From the NCBI GenBank assembly GCA_033297075.1, contig MU858085.1, positions 62,001-126,000 of the forward strand: a stretch of 64,000 nt of DNA, written 5' to 3'. Origin of the DNA: Rhypophila decipiens (Eukaryota > Ascomycota > Sordariomycetes > Sordariales > Naviculisporaceae). Below the pieces are notes generated by a model. The model was not told the DNA's origin. It did not search any database and saw only the letters and a program-made list of their open reading frames with translations. The position numbers were made by a program, and so were the translations under genes. The first letter of the stretch is position 1. Every line of letters starts with the position of its first letter. Below, one piece after another: positions 46,011-55,876 of the stretch.

Positions 46011-46509
46011 TGCTTCATGGCGATTATAGAAAGCACTCAAGCAATGGTTGGTGATGGGCCTTGATGGGCACAAGGCAGGTTGAAGTTCGGATGAGACGTG
46101 AATGAAGGCTCGACCTCAGCCAGTGAGGTCATAGCGGGTCTCTTTCTGCCAAGCATTGCTGACATCTTGAGCCAATGGCCGGGAAGGCCCGCTGGCGACC
46201 GCCAAGCAGCCAATCAGCACCCGGTCCTTATCTGATTGGCTCGAGGCCCGCTAGCAGTTTGCAACCGCTGCAGCCTCTTTGAGCTGCATCAAGTGCTGGT
46301 GGTTGAGTCCCCTACCATATCACGAGACAGCAGCCACTGAGCAACTACACACGACCACCCCCTCGTTGCCCCTCATTCTCCTCACTCCTTTCTGTTCACC
46401 AAGCTTCTCTTTCAAGCTTCAAATCGAACAAGACAGCTCTTTTGTTAAAAGCAGCTGTCAATTACATTCGTTGAGATCCAATCTTCAAGGCAGTCCTCAA
46501 ATCGCCAAA
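46011..46509. promoter_or_regulatory. Shared promoter region of YME2 and the Emi1-like gene
   Basis: 499 bp between two diverging starts, both for probable mitochondrial proteins. A twice-repeated block (CAGCCAATCAGC-like and TCTGATTGGCT, about 46208–46245) contains CCAAT in both orientations (at 46210 and, inverted, near 46235), a plausible binding site for the CCAAT-binding (Hap) complex that controls respiratory genes in fungi. Confidence 0.5.
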
Positions 46510-47310
46510 ATGGGTTGGTTCTGGCAATCCTCGACGCCCTCGCCCAACCCGGGCACAACACCCTCTCCTTCTCTCCCCTCCCAGCAGTCAACAACAACGC
46601 CGAAACAACCTCAAGCGTCCCAAACACCCGACCAAATCGAAGTCCAAAAGTTCCTCCAGTCATTCATGGAACAAGCCGAACCGAAAGCCGCCCCTCCTCC
46701 TCCTCCTCCTCCTCCTCCAGCCGCTGTCTCTCCCCCCGCCCAAGCAACAACAACAACAACAACAACAACATCCTCATTCAGCTCCTGGCTCCCCTGGAGC
46801 AAATCAACCGACACTCCAGAACAGCCCAAAGAAATCGCCCCCCCACCACTGCCCGCAAAAGGCCGATCCCCCGAATCCCGCAAAATGTCAGAGTACTCCC
46901 TGCCGACCACAATGTCCTGCCGCGACGCGTTCGACTACGCATGGCACTGCCACACGGCCGGCTCCCAAATCAACGCAGTCTACCGATACGGGGAGATGCG
47001 CACATGCTCGGAACTATGGGATGACTTTTGGTTTTGCATGCGAACAAAGAATTATAGCCCCGAGGGGAAGGCTGAGGCGATCAAGGAGCATTATCGGGCC
47101 AAGGAGGAGAAGAAATATGGGGGCGGGAAGCCGAGCAGTGAGGATATTTGGGAGAGTCGGGAGGAGAGGGTTGATGTGGGGACGGCGTTTAAAAAGGCGT
47201 TCCCGCCGCCGGTGGAGGACGATGCTGCTTTTAGGAAGTCGGAGGCGGAGAGACGGCGGAGGATTCGACGGGAATTGGGGCTTGAGACTGAGGAGGAGAA
47301 GAAAGAGTGA
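46510..47310 (+). CDS. Emi1-like DUF3128 protein
   Basis: Single exon, 266 residues. The first half is disordered, with a Pro run (residues about 61–70, from a CCT repeat) and a Thr run (from an ACA repeat). The second half holds the DUF3128 signature: TMSCRDAFDYAWHCHTAG followed by YRYGEMRTCSELWDDFWFC. The four Cys sit in paired, CX9C-like helices, then MRTKNYSPEGKAEAIKEHY. The C-terminus is strongly charged. Yeast Emi1 is needed for early meiotic induction, and related twin-Cys proteins are mitochondrial, so intermembrane-space import by disulfide trapping is plausible but inferred. The ATG at 46510 opens with MGWFWQSS and has a good context (CAAAATGG). It diverges from YME2. Confidence 0.87.
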   Translation: MGWFWQSSTPSPNPGTTPSPSLPSQQSTTTPKQPQASQTPDQIEVQKFLQSFMEQAEPKAAPPPPPPPPPAAVSPPAQATTTTTTTTSSFSSWLPWSKSTDTPEQPKEIAPPPLPAKGRSPESRKMSEYSLPTTMSCRDAFDYAWHCHTAGSQINAVYRYGEMRTCSELWDDFWFCMRTKNYSPEGKAEAIKEHYRAKEEKKYGGGKPSSEDIWESREERVDVGTAFKKAFPPPVEDDAAFRKSEAERRRRIRRELGLETEEEKKE

Positions 47311-47814
47311 TTATATACCTCGTAGAGATTGGGTTTGCATATGGTGGCAGGCTATGTGTTGGTGTTGATGGGCCTGGCACATCATGAGGACATTTCTTTG
47401 GCATGGGTATTTGGACTTGGTATCTTGGATTTTATTGGACTGGTATTGCCTATTTTCAGGCCTGGGAGGGACGGTCGGACGGGCTGTATATACACCCACA
47501 CATACTTACACAACAAATTCGATTATCTCTCTCCTCTCCTTGACTGAGTGACTGATATCGCGGTTCTATGTTTAACCATGTTTCTTTGGTGTTAGCTCAT
47601 CAGTAATTCGCTGAGGTCTTATCAGCGGCAGTTGACTACTTTGACGGCGGACTCTTTAAGAAAGACTGATAATTAAAACACCCTATACAAGACTCTTGAG
47701 AAATACTCATTTGCTCTTAGCCATAATCACTTTATATCCGTTTTCTTGAGGTGGCAGCATCGACGTAGCGCGGAGTCTGGAGGCCATTTTGGTGATTGCG
47801 AAGACGGGCTTGCA
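47311..47814. other. Convergent 3' spacer, nothing recognised
   Basis: About 500 bp between the Emi1-like stop and the stop of the frameshifted hypothetical gene. Confidence 0.5.
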
Positions 47815-48807
47815 TTATGAGTGCCCGATCCCAATGTGCTTAAAATAGTCGGTATCTTCTTTGGAGTTGTCGGACTCCGCGAGCTCAGACACCTTGGTTG
47901 ACTGCCGTTCCAGAACCGATGTATTTCAAGGTCTTGTCGCTCCAGGGTGGTGACCTTCTGCTTCTCATTGTGCTCTTTTTCCCGCACCTTGTATTCGGGG
48001 GTTGGGTTGGCACGGAGGGCTTTCTGGTATACTTCTTGGTATGCCTTGTTCTTTTCTCGGACAATCCGGTCCATTTCGGCAAGCTGTTCTGTAGAGTAGT
48101 CGAGGCGACTAGCCACGTCCTCTAGCAGAGGGCTATGGGAGCACAGGCCACCATAAGTATACGCCTCAAGATCCCATGGACGGAGATGGTCGAGCCTAGG
48201 TAGGTTCCAATGTGGAAGAAGGAGATGAGACAGCAAGGGGCATGACAACCCGAGGGCGACATAAATTCCCACACCTTCCCTATCATACACAAAGACACCA
48301 TCATCAAAGCATCAACAGATCCCCCTACAAGGATGGATGGTTCATCTCGGATTTCCATGCTTTTAATTACCTCTTGAAGGGGAGTGTTGCCGACCAGACT
48401 TGGCTCACAGCCCCCTTCTCTCCTCTCTCTCCGACCTCCAAACGGGCAACCAGCTCAGCAGTTGACGAGTGGGTTGACATGACAAAACTGGAGTAGGAGT
48501 TGATATAGGTCTCGAAGTTGATCGAGCACCAAACAAGTGTACCATACTCTCGTGCTTGTTGGTGTGGGCTGTTGTGTCTAGGATGAGAACGGGTTGCTCA
48601 TATGTAAGTGGTAAAGCCCATCATAGTAGTAGCCTCGACCGCCATCTTGGGAACTTGTATGCCCAATCCAAATGCCGTTCTTACCCCGGGGTCGGTCTTC
48701 ATATCGTTTCTTCGTCCTCTTTCTTGTCTCTTCGTCGTTCTCTTGGACACGAAAGCGGTCCCAATAATTGCACAACTTGTCAGGAGGAGGGCGATGGAGA
48801 GGTAGGC
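47815..48807 (-). pseudogene. Frameshifted hypothetical gene with a charged C-terminus
   Basis: A coding-like minus-strand frame (about 48270–47910) reads LDHLRPWDLEAYTYGG, SPLLEDVASRLDYSTEQLAE, MDRIVREKNKAYQEVYQKAL, NPTPEYKVREKEHNEKQK and LERQDLEIHRFWNG, then loses sense. One base away, a second frame continues naturally as QSTKVSELAESDNSKEDTDY and FKHIGIGHS to a TAA at 47817–47815. A single missing base near 47907 would explain this. Upstream, a membrane-helix-like segment (EAYLSIALLLTSCAIIGTAF, from about 48810) may be its N-terminal exon, but the middle could not be joined and overlaps a plus-strand candidate. I do not recognise the family. It is either a decaying gene or a gene with a sequencing indel. 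Confidence 0.4.
48311..48498 (+). other. Possible orphan exon fragment on the plus strand
   Basis: After an acceptor-like CAACAG at 48310, a frame reads SPYKDGWFISDFHAFNYLLK and GSVADQTWLTAPFSPLSPTS before TAG at 48496–48498. The first 30 residues have a protein-like pattern, but no neighbouring exons could be joined. It overlaps the presumed middle of the minus-strand hypothetical gene, so it may be chance. Confidence 0.2.
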
Positions 48808-48879
48808 CTCTTGTCTTCGTCGTCGTCGTTTTGCTCAAGTCGGTCACTCTCAGAGAAAAGAACGAATAAGTGCCATGCG

Positions 48880-49291
48880 AGTATCATCCACCCACCTCCA
48901 CAAGACCATCATCTTTTAGATAGAAGGGAGTAAAGTCCTCCGTTCGTGAAATCACATGGACTGACAAGCAGGACTCATATCTGATATTCTGCCCCGTCCA
49001 GTCACCATTTGCAACATACATACAACTGATGGAACCGAGACGGACTGACTGAGCAGCTGGTGATTCATAATTTCAGCTCAATACCTAGTTCCAGCTATAT
49101 ATTCTGTGTTCCAGCTGGTGATGGTTCATAATCATAAAGTTTCTTAGGGTTGTTCGGTCTTCCCCCATGCTGATAACAAACCGGTAGTCTGCTTAACCGC
49201 GGACAACGTAAACTTGGAGCCTTTCAGCCAAGACCAGGGTTCCTCAGACCAAGGATATATATAAAAATGGTCACCCACCAGACCGCATTCG
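48880..49291. other. intergenic spacer, nothing recognised
   Basis: About 410 bp downstream of the dienelactone hydrolase gene and upstream of the hypothetical minus-strand gene. Confidence 0.4.
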
Positions 49292-50359
49292 CTAGCAAAG
49301 ATGCTCAACCTCCTGCTTCTTCCCATCCGCTTCGCCCAGATCCGTCTTCAGCACCCGCCCAAACATCTCAAGCAGGACCTCGAAGCAAGCCTTGGTAATA
49401 GCAGGGTCATACCGCCCCTTGCTCAGCTCGTCCCGGATGAAAGCATGCTGAGCCCACGCAAACTCATGAAACGAGAAACACACGCCCGCCTCGCGCAGCT
49501 TCAGACGGATAAGATCCCTCCCCGCGTCAGGAACATGCGTGTCCTTGATCCCAAAAATCATGGCAACCTCGCCCTTGATCTTACTCAGCTTGTCAAGCGT
49601 ATGGTTACTAGTAGACTCGATCGTGGACGACCCATTCGGCCCATCATTCGGACCCAGCGTGCGACTATGCACATCTGTGGCAAAGTAGGCGACGCATGCC
49701 GTGATGCGGGGATCCAGACTGGCCCGCAGAGCAAGATGTCCGCCTAGACACATGCCTGTTGTGCCGACTCGTCCGGTGCATGTTGGCAAGGAAAGAAGGT
49801 AGTCGACCGTCTTGTAGGAATCTTCGTCGTAGGACTCGAGCGTCTTGACTACCTTCCACTCGTTGCCCTGATTTGTGCCGGGGACATCGTACGCGAGTGG
49901 CTCCGAGTCGGTGAAATCATGGTAGCTGCTGGGTGCGGCGACAATGTACCCCTGACCGGCGATTTGACGAGCGAAACGGGCGACCGGACCGGTGACTAGG
50001 TCTTGTTAGTGGGGCCGAGGTTCGGGATGGCCGGGACCCGAACATGACCGACCTTGGTAGATCTCGCTGAAGAGCACAACTCCGGGGAACCGTCTGAGAG
50101 AAAAAGTCAGATGAGATGATGGCAAAAAGGAGGTGGCAATGTGCCAGGTGTTCCTCACGCATTTGGATATCCTGGGATTGTGGGATGAAAAAGGAAGATC
50201 CCTATCCATCATGGTTGCCCCTTGTCAGTAGGTCCGTCCGCTACGAAGCTCATCCTGGAGCTATGCCCCGGACTAACGGAGGGGTGAAGCTCAACTCATA
50301 GAGGTCTCCTTTCCGTTCGCAACGGTCTGCACGTCGGCATGGCTTTCTTTGATGAGCAT
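49292..50359 (-). CDS. Dienelactone hydrolase family protein
   Basis: Four exons (50359–50296, 50201–50159, 50093–50053, 49995–49292), three of them tiny, join in phase to 283 residues. The pattern is that of the dienelactone hydrolase family of alpha/beta hydrolases: RIFLFHPTIPGYPNARFPGV, VVLFSEIYQVTGPVARFARQ, IAGQGYIVAAPSSYH. The nucleophile elbow GTTGMCLGGH uses Cys, near residue 130. The acid lies in GIKDTHVPDAGRD near 203 and the base in FAWAQHAFIRDE near 230, giving a complete Cys-Asp-His triad. Such enzymes hydrolyse dienelactones in chlorocatechol breakdown, but many fungal members act on unknown esters or lactones. No targeting signal is visible. The start was chosen because exon 1 alone supplies the N-terminal MLIKESHADVQTVANGKE and splices in phase. 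Confidence 0.92.
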
Positions 50360-52005
50360 GTTGAATTTTGTTGAAATTGTCGTTTGGTGATGTTATATGA
50401 GGAGGCTGATCATTCGAGTATCGAACCAAGTTGGATGTCGTAGGATGCTCTGCCGGCCAAGACCACGCAAAATCGAGAATGCAGACGGCTCAGTAAGCGC
50501 AATTGGACGGATTAGAAGCTCCCAAGCTACTGCCAACCGGTATCTACAGATATCATCAGATAGTCGTCATTGATGACAACTTCCGCCCGTCTGCCCCTCT
50601 CATCACAAGTAAAATCACTGCGGGGCAACAAGAAATCCTTATCTTATCGCGGCTCCGACTGGAGTGGGGAGCTGGATGAGCTCCCGTCATTCATGCCCGC
50701 TTGGGTACCGAATTGAACATGAACAGTCGGATTTTCACGACTTCAGGAAAAGCAGCAGGAAGTGACCAAAATCGTGATAATTCTTGCAGGTTCATAAACA
50801 ATTGGCTTGGTAAGGCAGACAGTCCGATCTGTGGAAAGCTTGGACACTTGATAAAGTAATGATGATGTTTGCGGTGAAAGAATCAGGCACCCAAAGGAGG
50901 GGCCAAAGAGACAGGGGTGGGTCGCGGGAGGTACTTGGAGGTACAAAGGAAAACCTGCGACAGGCGGTCAATCAGGCTTGGGGCTGGTGGTTTCTCTCCC
51001 CTTTTCTGTGGCTGTAACTGCACAACCATCCACCTCGACCAGTTTGTTGACATTGTTGCCCAATCGCCACATACTGAAATTAAGTTTCGATTGAAACGAC
51101 GATGCCCGCGATTAGGATCTGATATGTGCGTCGGGCATACAAGGGAAACTGTGTTCGTTCAAAGGCAAATCATCCGTGAAGAGATGAACCACCTAATCGA
51201 ACACTTGAGAATGCTCTCGAGGCTGCATCGCCAACTTTTTTCCACGATGGGCGGGGTTCCTGGCCGGGGCTGGAAGGCTGGAACCATCCATCAGCTTCAT
51301 CAGGCAGAATCTGTCATCCTGTTTCGATCAAGAAACCGTTGACCGAAACTCAAATCTCAGTGGAACCTGAAACCCAAGGAAATGGTTCCGATCACAGTGA
51401 CAGCAAGGGGCAAGAAAAACCAAGATGAACTTTGCCATGGACAAATTTCGTGCAGAAACGAACCATAGGGAAGCAGGAGGAAGCGGTTGGTGACGAACCT
51501 TCTTTTGCTATCGTGCTCTCGGAGGTTCCTTTTCATGGGGAATAACCCAAAAGGGGGACGAAAAAGTGGCTCCAAGGCGAAACCTGCAATGCGCAGCCTG
51601 TGCTTGACTGGTTGGAGGCTGTGAGGCTGGGCCCACCGTGGAAGCAAAGCGAAAAGTAGCGTCTGAATGCGAAGCTTCTATTGGTGTCTGGCGGTTACCA
51701 GAGGTTGCCAGGTCATCCGAGTACCTCGTGGTACCCCCATGTAGTGGGGTTGAGGAAACGGAAAGAAGCTCATCGAAAAGTTGCAACTTTTGGAAGCTGC
51801 GGCTTAAATGCTGGGAGCTCCTGCCCCTCCCTCGCTCTCAGAACATTTCGACTTGAACATCAGAAATCAATTCCTCTTCCACAACTTTTTACTCCTGTTT
51901 ATCTTCCCGCACACACTCTGGGACATCTTCACATCTTTCTTCTCCAACAACTGCACCATTCAACTATCTCCCACTTAGAAAGAAAGCACCCACACATCAC
52001 ACAAA
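50360..52005. promoter_or_regulatory. Divergent region upstream of dienelactone hydrolase and HSP70
   Basis: 1.65 kb without a recognisable gene. The right third is the HSP70 promoter and 5' untranslated region, which includes a perfect 16-bp palindrome (51776–51791) and pyrimidine-rich DNA before the start. I could not find a convincing array of alternating GAA/TTC heat-shock units by eye. Confidence 0.5.
51776..51791. promoter_or_regulatory. Perfect 16-bp palindrome in the HSP70 promoter
   Basis: AAAAGTTGCAACTTTT equals its own reverse complement and lies about 215 bp upstream of the HSP70 start codon. A dimeric factor could bind it. No known site was matched. Confidence 0.5.
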
Positions 52006-53314
52006 ATGGCTCCCGCTGTCGGTATCGACTTGGGCACGACGTACTCTTGCGTCGGTGTCTTCCGTGAGGATCGGTAAGTTGAAAATCTTCAAAAAACCTG
52101 CCCCGGCCGACACAGACTAACACTCTCTCCAGTTGCGAAATCATTGCCAATGACCAGGGTAACCGGACAACACCCTCTTTCGTTGCCTTCACCGACACAG
52201 AGCGTCTGATCGGAGATGCCGCCAAGAACCAAGTCGCCATGAACCCTCACAACACCGTCTTCGACGCGAAGCGGTTGATTGGCCGCAAGTTCGCCGATGC
52301 TGAGGTGCAAGCGGATATGAAGCACTTCCCCTTCAAGGTGATCGACCGCGCCGGCAAGCCCGTCGTCGAGGTTGAGTTCAAGGGCGAGAAGAAGGTCTTC
52401 ACCCCCGAGGAGATCTCTTCCATGATCCTCACCAAGATGCGCGAGACCGCTGAGGCCTACCTCGGTGGCACCGTCAACAACGCTGTCGTCACAGTTCCCG
52501 CCTACTTCAACGACTCCCAAAGACAGGCCACCAAGGATGCTGGCTTGATCGCTGGCCTCAACGTCCTCCGTATCATCAACGAGCCCACTGCTGCCGCCAT
52601 TGCCTACGGTCTTGACAAGAAGGTCGAGGGCGAGCGCAACGTTCTCATCTTCGATCTCGGTGGTGGTACCTTCGATGTTTCTCTCCTCACCATTGAGGAG
52701 GGTATCTTCGAGGTCAAGTCCACCGCTGGTGACACTCACTTGGGTGGTGAGGACTTCGACAATCGTCTTGTGAACCACTTCGTAAACGAGTTCAAACGCA
52801 AGCACAAAAAGGTCCGCAATTTTTCATGATTTTGAGCTCTCCCCCTCCTTTCATTTCTTCCTGATCCCTTTTGTTTGGCGTTTTGGGGGTTTTGTTCGGG
52901 ATCGTGAAGCCTTCGGCTCGGGACCCACACACATTTTAGCGTGGACCCACATGCCCTTTGGTCACTCCCCTTACCCATTGCAGACACAGCTACCACGCCC
53001 TCCAATTTCTTGCTTGACGTATTTTCTGGCAACAGAGAAGGCCTTAAAGTGAGAAATTGGAGGCATTTAATTGGTTTGCTAGAGGCATGGGGCGAGCAAT
53101 TACAATGCCTTCAAAATCCGAGCAACAGGGGTCATTTCACTGCACACCACGCCTTCATGTTTTCTTATTTCACGACATAAGCTAACATGCCATTCCACAG
53201 GACCTTTCCACCAACGCTCGTGCCCTCCGCCGTCTCCGCACTGCCTGCGAGCGTGCCAAGCGCACCCTGTCTTCGTCCGCCCAGACCTCCATTGAGATCG
53301 ACTCTCTCTTCGAG

Positions 53315-53346
<32 letters not shown>

Positions 53347-54412
53347 CCGCTTCGAGGAGCTGTGCCAGGATCTTTTCCGCTCCACCCTTCAGCCCGTTGA
53401 CCGTGTCCTGACCGACGCCAAGATCGACAAGAGTCTGGTTCACGAGATCGTTCTCGTCGGTGGTTCCACCCGTATTCCCCGCATTCAGAAGCTCATTACC
53501 GACTACTTCAACGGCAAGGAGCCCAACAAGTCCATCAACCCCGATGAGGCCGTTGCCTACGGTGCTGCCGTTCAGGCCGCCATTCTCTCCGGCGACACCT
53601 CCAGCAAGTCCACCAACGAGATCTTGCTGCTCGATGTCTCTCCCCTGTCCCTCGGTATCGAGACTGCTGGTGGCATGATGACCAAGCTCATTCCCCGCAA
53701 CACCACCATCCCCACCAAGAAGTCCGAGGTCTTCTCTACCTTCTCCGACAACCAGCCCGGTGTGCTCATCCAGGTTTACGAGGGTGAGAGACAGCGCACC
53801 AAGGACAACAACTTGCTCGGCAAGTTCGAGTTGACCGGCATCCCCCCTGCTCCTCGTGGTGTCCCTCAGATCGAGGTCACCTTCGACGTCGATGCCAACG
53901 GTATCATCAACATCTCCGCCGTTGAGAAGGGCACTGGCAAGACCAACCAGATTGTCATCACCAACGACAAGGGCCGTCTGTCCAAGGAGGAGATCGAGCG
54001 CATGCTTGCCGAGGCCGAGAAGTTCAAGGCCGAGGATGAAGCCGAGGGTGCCCGTGTCGCTGCCAAGAACGGTCTTGAGTCTTATGCCTACTCTCTCCGC
54101 AACACTCTCCAAGACCCCAAGGTCGACGAGAAGCTTGATGCCTCCGACAAGGAGACCCTCAAGACCGAGATCGACAAGATCGTTGCTTGGCTCGACGAGA
54201 GCCAGCAGGCTACTCGTGAGGAGTACGAGGAGCACCAGAAGGAGCTCGAGGCCGTTGCCAACCCCATCATGATGAAGTTTTATGGTGCTGGCGGTGCTCC
54301 CGGTGGCGCTCCTGGTGGATTCCCTGGTGCTCCCGGTGGCGCTCCTGGCGGCTTCCCTGGCGCTGGTGCCAGCCATGACAACGATGGCCCTACCGTCGAG
54401 GAGGTCGACTAA
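52006..54412 (+). CDS. Cytosolic HSP70 chaperone (Ssa type)
   Basis: Three exons (52006–52073, 52133–52811, 53201–54412) encode 652 residues. All HSP70 signatures are present: [13 protein letters not shown] at the N-terminus, the [19 protein letters not shown] phosphate-binding block, and [16 protein letters not shown]. The substrate-binding domain includes [20 protein letters not shown] and [20 protein letters not shown]. The Gly-Gly-Ala-Pro repeats near the end and the terminal EEVD show a cytosolic/nuclear member able to bind TPR co-chaperones. It folds nascent and damaged proteins using ATP. Codons are strongly biased to C-ending forms, as expected for high expression. Intron 2 is unusually long (389 bp), starts with the weak donor GTCCGC and carries one arm of an inverted repeat. 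It converges on the mitochondrial SerRS gene. Confidence 0.97.
52803..52878 (+). repeat. 76-bp inverted repeat, arm A (HSP70 exon 2/intron 2 boundary)
   Basis: Covers the last 9 bases of exon 2, the 5' splice site and the first 67 bases of intron 2. It matches the reverse complement of 54919–54994 at 75 of 76 positions. Confidence 0.9.
52999..53063. repeat. Inverted repeat inside HSP70 intron 2
   Basis: CCTCCAATTTCT (52999–53010) and AGAAATTGGAGG (53052–53063) are perfect reverse complements separated by 41 bases. In RNA they could form a 12-bp stem in the middle of intron 2. Confidence 0.7.
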
Positions 54413-55876
54413 AGAACCAATATCACGACCGAAGATGACTTTTCCTTTCTCTTCCATTCACAAGTAGATTGGAATCCGTGTCGATGAGTTGCAGTGCGCG
54501 CTCGGGTTAATGCGGCGTATTCGGGTATGGGTTAACGCCTAGAGCTGTTTTCTTTCTGTTTTTTCGTCTCTCATGATCATGATAAAGGGGAAAAAGTCCT
54601 TTACTGGGAGGCTTGCATGGGTTGTACTTTAATTTTGATGATTCCCAATTTTACTATCAATACACGTTCTAATTAACTTGTCTCTGTGCACTGTGCCATT
54701 GTGATCCATTCCAGATATTTTGTTGAGTGTGAACTACGACTGGACCTTGTGATGACCTCAGCGGTTCTGACTAACCAACACACCGACACACCCATCCCCA
54801 AACGGCCCGCATGGATGCTCCTCAATATTGTGCCGTCAAGAAATTATGTCCAATTCACCTACAACGAACAGTACACTTTCTCGCCATAACGCTCGTTTGG
54901 GGCCCCAGCTGTCAGGATCCAAACAAAAGGGATCAGGAAGAAATGAAAGGAGGGGGAGAGCTCAAAATCATGAAAAATTGCGGACTTTTTTGTGTTTCAT
55001 TTTGAGGGGAGAGATCGCAACCAAGGAATCTAGCTTATCGGTGTATACGTAAACTATTACAAGTCAGTTATCCCTTCACCTTGAGGATGGGCCAGCAGTA
55101 AGCAAGCCCACGACAGCAGTTGATATGTATCAGAGGATATTTATTGGGTACAACGACAACATGAACTTCTAGGCCAGGGTCGGGTGATACTTTTCTTGTT
55201 CCCATGCGGACTGATACATACAGCCTACAGGAGATAGAAAGATCAGGGTCTCGAGGGATCTTGACTTGGGTATTGGCTGAGGTATAGAACCTTTACCTGG
55301 GCAAGTGTGAATGTAAACTCCTTTGGAAGATGTTAAATTCCTCTTGTTGGAATTGACGTTCTGTACTTTTTACTTGTCGCATCTCTTAACAGTTCACACA
55401 AGAGGTATGGGAATCATGTCTTCAAGAAGATGTTTTGAGGCTGGTTTGGGCCAACTTGTCACATCAGTATGGGGTCAGGATGGCTTCAGCCGCGGAATTA
55501 CTCCCCTCATCTCTGGTGGCCAGATCGATTTTGTGGGATATATCCGTACGAGTTGCCAAAACGTCAGCAGACAGAAAGCATAACAATCACAAATATGTGA
55601 ACAAAGCGCTAGAGATACTGGCCATTAAAGCTAGGGATATTATTCAGAGTATATTATACACGAGTGTTGGCCGAATATTTGAGTAGTCATGATTATTGCT
55701 GAATGTTTTATATTAACTCAATGGTAGATCGGTTTATCGTACAAACACCCACAAGTTGGCCAGGTCCAACCTCGTCCTCTAACATCAATTTACTCAAGAA
55801 TACATACAGTAATCATGCTTTTCTGAACGCCGCCGCGTTCATCCCATCCCCAAGATCAGTCCCCAAGCCAGGAAAA
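54413..55876. other. Convergent spacer between HSP70 and mitochondrial SerRS
   Basis: 1.46 kb holding the HSP70 3' untranslated region and, at 54919–54994, the second arm of the 76-bp inverted repeat. No gene was recognised. Confidence 0.5.
54919..54994 (-). repeat. 76-bp inverted repeat, arm B (HSP70 3' flank)
   Basis: Reverse complement of 52803–52878 with one mismatch, starting 507 bp after the HSP70 stop codon. It includes the copied exon end and donor site, so it was copied as DNA or unspliced RNA rather than from mature mRNA. Confidence 0.9.
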
